From a virus: a stretch of DNA of 33,211 bases. How positions within the stretch are numbered: position 1 is the stretch's first letter; each line of letters opens with the position of its first letter. The notes under the pieces were generated by a model that saw only the letters and a list, made by a program, of their open reading frames with translations, made no database searches and was not told the DNA's origin. The stretch covers positions 1 through 33,211 of the IMG/VR virus record IMGVR_UViG_3300005289_000072. The stretch is one strand, 5' to 3'. Shown piece after piece: positions 31,411 through 33,211 of the stretch. Made by a program: the position numbers and the translations under genes.

Positions 31411-31923
31411 TTACACGTATGCCTGATACTGAGTGAAGCAGTCTTGAGTGTGGCGAATAGCCTCCACTAGGTCCTTCACTCGGGTTGGCGTCTGGCGGGC
31501 CCACAGCGTCGCTTGGAACCCTTTGATTGCACCCGGGTAATCACCCTTCACCAACTTCCCAAATGAGTCTGGAAAGTCAGTGTCGAAGTCATTCCCGAAC
31601 TGGAAGTTGCAGGAGACCAGCGCATCGTACAACGCTTGGGTCTGATAGGGCAGCTTAGCGAACTGTTTGTCCGTAGCCTTCCGTGCCCCGAGGATGTCAT
31701 TGAGGAGCCATTGGGTTGACTCGTACTGACTGAAGGTGTCTGGGTCCCCTTTCTTGCGAAGGTGCCCTACACCACCAGTCCACTTGCCTAGGCTGTCCTT
31801 GTACCAGAACAACTTCTCACCCTCACGGAGCTTAACCAGCTCGATGTCACTCCCCCTGAGACTCTTCTCGATGGAGGAACGCAGCAACGGCGGGGTTTTC
31901 GCTGATAAGGCGCCTAATTTCAT
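31411..31923 (-). CDS. Endolysin, GH24 lysozyme (170 aa)
   Basis: The catalytic triad of T4-type lysozymes is present with exact spacing: E34 (REGE), D43 (YKDS), T49 (WTGGVGH), and H54 matching the T4 histidine. These equal E11, D20, T26 and H31 of T4 lysozyme. The C-terminal region (ALYDALVSCNFQFGN; GAIKGFQATLWARQ) matches the second lobe. There is no signal peptide or SAR helix, so release needs a holin. The gene starts 77 nt inside the small terminase gene with its own GAGGAG ribosome-binding site, an unusual place for a lysis gene. Confidence 0.92.
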   Translation of the reverse strand: MKLGALSAKTPPLLRSSIEKSLRGSDIELVKLREGEKLFWYKDSLGKWTGGVGHLRKKGDPDTFSQYESTQWLLNDILGARKATDKQFAKLPYQTQALYDALVSCNFQFGNDFDTDFPDSFGKLVKGDYPGAIKGFQATLWARQTPTRVKDLVEAIRHTQDCFTQYQAYV

Positions 31924-32308
31924 TTTCCAACTCCTCAGTGTTCATCTCTGTGGCGTCCTTGGTGACCAGCTCAATGGTCTGCTTGGCGTTAAAGCCACCG
32001 CGATCCATGATATCTTGAGCTGCTTTCAACCGGATACCAGCCTTCTCTTGGGTATTAGTGGCGATCTCAAGGATCACCTTGAAGGCGGTAGGGACGTGCA
32101 CCCCAATGTGTTCACTGAGGTAGATTTTGATGTAGTCAGCGTTCTGACGGTAGTACTTGTGGGCGTTTGCCCTGCAATTGTGACCCGAATAACCAGCCTC
32201 TTTGTAGGCCTCCTCACGGGTCTTACCGTCTGCGAGGGCCTTACAGAAGTCGTCAAGCTTCTCTTGCTTGTTCTTCGGGGCATCAGCGATGTTGGTTACG
32301 TTGTTCAC
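31847..32308 (-). CDS. terS: Terminase small subunit
   Basis: A 153-aa protein with an N-terminal HTH-like region (KALADGKTREEAYKEAGYS), a central stretch typical of small terminases (PTAFKVILEIATNTQEKAGI, then RLKAAQDIMDRGGF) and a C-terminal acidic helix (TEELENEIRRLISENP). It would recognise phage DNA and load the large subunit. It starts at GTG 32308 with a perfect GAGGAGG. It is the first gene of the leftward late operon, directly downstream of the promoter at 32343-32371. Confidence 0.85.
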   Translation of the reverse strand: MNNVTNIADAPKNKQEKLDDFCKALADGKTREEAYKEAGYSGHNCRANAHKYYRQNADYIKIYLSEHIGVHVPTAFKVILEIATNTQEKAGIRLKAAQDIMDRGGFNAKQTIELVTKDATEMNTEELENEIRRLISENPAVAAFLHREESQGE

Positions 32309-32319
32309 GACGCCTCCTC

Positions 32320-32333
32320 GGCTGAAATCAGCC
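32320..32333. promoter_or_regulatory. Palindrome in the 5' leader of the late operon
   Basis: GGCTGAAATCAGCC, a 6-bp inverted repeat with two central bases. It lies between the late promoter at 32343-32371 and the GAGGAGG ribosome-binding site. It could be an operator or a small leader hairpin that protects the transcript end. Confidence 0.45.
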
Positions 32334-32342
32334 TATAGTTCT

Positions 32343-32371
32343 ATTATCTCAGGGATAGCCCTTAGGGTCAA
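32343..32371 (-). promoter_or_regulatory. Late-operon sigma70 promoter, proximal
   Basis: On the - strand: TTGACC (32371-32366), 17-bp spacer, GATAAT (32348-32343). Five of six bases match in each box. Initiation would be near 32336, about 28 nt before the GTG of the small terminase gene. Confidence 0.72.
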
Positions 32372-32421
32372 CCTATGATTGAAGAGCTTGCTGGAAAAGC
32401 TGTCTACGACGGCCTCCGCTC

Positions 32422-32440
32422 CTATAGGTCTACCCTATAG
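32422..32440. promoter_or_regulatory. Operator-like palindrome CTATAGG-N5-CCTATAG
   Basis: A 19-bp inverted repeat with perfect 7-bp arms. It lies downstream of the strongest late promoter, inside its transcribed leader. A shorter relative, TAGGG-TCTA-CCCTA, occurs at 32545-32558, and CCCTATAGGG occurs at 32582-32591. This suggests sites for one DNA-binding protein. Confidence 0.5.
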
Positions 32441-32444
32441 AGTA

Positions 32445-32474
32445 TTTATAGAATAGGTTTTAAGAAGAAGTAAA
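32445..32474 (-). promoter_or_regulatory. Weak late-promoter candidate
   Basis: On the - strand: TTTACT (32474-32469), 18-bp spacer, TATAAA (32450-32445). It matches four and five of six bases and lies between the two better promoters; it may be inactive. Confidence 0.3.
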
Positions 32475-32488
32475 GACCCTATAAGACC

Positions 32489-32518
32489 ATTATACCCATG
32501 CCAGAAAGACCCTGTCAA
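32489..32518 (-). promoter_or_regulatory. Perfect-box sigma70 promoter for the late operon, distal
   Basis: On the - strand: TTGACA (32518-32513), 18-bp spacer, TATAAT (32494-32489). Both boxes are exact consensus. Initiation near 32482 would give a leader of about 170 nt that crosses the operator-like palindrome and the proximal promoter before the small terminase gene. Confidence 0.82.
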
Positions 32519-32544
32519 CCCTAAGGTAAGCTTTAGATACTCCT

Positions 32545-32591
32545 TAGGGTCTACCCTATTGAAGTCCTTCAGGGTCCCCCGCCCTATAGGG
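32545..32591. promoter_or_regulatory. Further CCCTA/TAGGG palindromes upstream of the late promoters
   Basis: TAGGG-TCTA-CCCTA at 32545-32558 and the perfect decamer palindrome CCCTATAGGG at 32582-32591 lie just upstream of the distal promoter. They share arms and centre with the palindrome at 32422-32440, so repeated binding of one protein is plausible. Confidence 0.4.
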
Positions 32592-33054
32592 GAGTACCTC
32601 AGGGTCGTCTAAAGGGAAGGCCTAGACCCCTGAAGTTGAAAATAGCCCCCGGTGTGTATTAGGAATATCCGCTTGGGACACTCAATGAGTTAAGTGGGGG
32701 TGGCCCCTAAGGATTGACCTCCGAGTCAACCATAGGGTAAACATCAGGTACAACCCCCTCCCCCATAGAAAAAACTTATGGGGTTATACCTATAGATACC
32801 TTAGGGGATATCACTGGGCATGTATACAGTGCTACCTGTAGTAACCCTTATGCAATCCTCATGCCTACCTTGAGTGCTACTCTACTGGGCTACAACACAC
32901 TACATAGGTGCTACTCAAGGGTGATACCCGCTGATACGCTCTAGGATGCGTTAGGAGACGCTTTGCTCTGTACCCCTAGGCTAACCCCTAGTGATGCGCT
33001 AAAAAGAGCAGGCTTACATTTCTTCAATGATAACAATGACTTAGAGTGTGTGAC

Positions 33055-33066
33055 CTGATCGATCAG
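33055..33066. promoter_or_regulatory. 12-bp perfect palindrome CTGATCGATCAG
   Basis: A perfect dyad in the gene-free region. It could be an operator for a dimeric DNA-binding protein. Two overlapping GATC sites lie inside it (33057-33060 and 33061-33064), so it is also a possible Dam-type methylation target. Confidence 0.4.
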
Positions 33067-33091
33067 TCAGGATAGTGGCATACCATATACC

Positions 33092-33106
33092 TGTAGTAAA
33101 ACTACA
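33092..33106. promoter_or_regulatory. Inverted repeat TGTAGT-AAA-ACTACA
   Basis: A 15-bp sequence with 6-bp perfect arms, 26 bp to the right of the CTGATCGATCAG palindrome. It overlaps the second copy of the direct repeat ACCTGTAGTAA. Possible operator or replication-related site. Confidence 0.4.
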
Positions 33107-33120
33107 TGACCAACGGTAGC

Positions 33121-33149
33121 TTGACGTATGCAATGAATGTGTGTATCAC
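33121..33149 (+). promoter_or_regulatory. Weak rightward promoter candidate
   Basis: TTGACG (33121-33126), 17-bp spacer, TATCAC (33144-33149). The -35 box is good and the -10 box poor. If the genome ends or repeats nearby, it could correspond to an early rightward promoter; otherwise it may be chance. Confidence 0.3.
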
Positions 33150-33152
33150 GCG

Positions 33153-33181
33153 CACCCCCGGTTCGTTAACCAATGGGGGTG
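33153..33181. other. Strong two-part hairpin near the right edge
   Basis: CACCCCC (33153-33159) pairs with GGGGGTG (33175-33181), and an inner GGTT/AACC stem closes a CGTT loop with a three-base AAT bulge. No T-run follows on the + strand, so a classic terminator is unlikely. A TACTRTGMC match begins nine bases after it. Confidence 0.5.
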
Positions 33182-33189
33182 ACCTAAGA

Positions 33190-33198
33190 TACTATGAC
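33190..33198 (+). other. TACTRTGMC motif in the right control region
   Basis: TACTATGAC, preceded by GA as at 1877 and 14746, nine bases after the hairpin at 33153-33181 and close to the window edge. Confidence 0.45.
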
Positions 33199-33211
33199 GG
33201 CGTGTGCATAC

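Larger units (their letters stand above)
32372..33211. other. Gene-free control region at the right edge
   Basis: About 840 bp with no convincing ORF on either strand. It is dense in CCCTA/TAGGG, CCTWAGG and CCTATAGG motifs (more than ten). It holds the distal late promoters, several inverted repeats (32761-32783, CCCCATA with TATGGGG; 32868-32920, CCTTGAGT with ACTCAAGG), an 11-bp direct repeat ACCTGTAGTAA (near 32834 and 33090) and the elements listed separately. By analogy with LUZ24-like genomes it may approach the terminal direct repeat, but the window alone cannot show this. I see no tRNA. Confidence 0.6.

Noticed and set aside
33153-33181. tRNA-like GGTTCG motif near the right edge
   Set aside because: The surrounding sequence folds as a simple two-part hairpin and shows no acceptor, D or anticodon arms.
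32342-33211. CRISPR-like or T7-type phage promoter array
   Set aside because: Repeated CCCTA/TAGGG motifs are short and irregularly spaced, with no constant repeat-spacer period and no 20-bp promoter consensus.

Overview
The window looks like about 33 kb of a lytic, podovirus-type bacteriophage genome, probably a Pseudomonas phage of or near the LUZ24/PaP3/tf group. This rests on the gene order: a rightward block of T7-like replication genes (positions 1-11553, + strand) converges on a leftward block of packaging, head, ejection and tail genes (32308-11697, - strand). The DNA polymerase is split into separate exonuclease and polymerase genes, no phage RNA polymerase is present, and near-consensus sigma70 promoters sit at the edges. 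I identified the group by reading motifs and from memory of published layouts, not by a database search.

Left arm (1-11553): tightly packed, often overlapping genes. They encode a LigA-adenylation-domain-like small protein, a T7 gp4-type primase-helicase, the 3'-5' exonuclease half of a PolA enzyme, a cassette of small proteins (zinc-finger, HNH, coiled-coil, membrane), the polymerase half of PolA, an acidic-tailed ssDNA-binding protein, a dATP/dGTP diphosphohydrolase-like protein, a FEN-type 5' exonuclease, a nucleotidyltransferase-fold protein, a T7 gp3-type endonuclease I and a metallophosphoesterase. Together they would open, copy and recombine phage DNA and manage nucleotides.

Convergent junction (11554-11852): a strong + strand promoter lies only about 55 bp before a bidirectional hairpin terminator, so it should make an RNA of about 100 nt. 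Across the terminator is a small - strand gene that appears frameshifted by a 5-bp tandem duplication (GATTG twice).

Right arm (32308-11853, - strand), in transcription order: terminase small subunit, GH24 endolysin, DUF1353 protein, terminase large subunit, portal, an 85-aa protein, scaffold, major capsid protein, terminator, two neck/adaptor proteins, repeat-rich tail fibre, 53-aa protein, SGNH esterase, one-TM holin candidate, collar-type tail tip protein, nozzle-like protein, an 83-aa protein, a gp13-like protein, then a run of internal/ejection virion proteins.

Right edge (32309-33211): about 900 bp with no convincing gene. It holds up to three leftward sigma70-like promoters, palindromic operator-like motifs built from CCCTA/TAGGG, hairpins, and one match to TACTRTGMC. 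That is the sequence I recall as the single-strand interruption site in P. putida phage tf. Four matches lie on the + strand of the window and I saw none on the - strand. The right edge may lie near the genome terminus.
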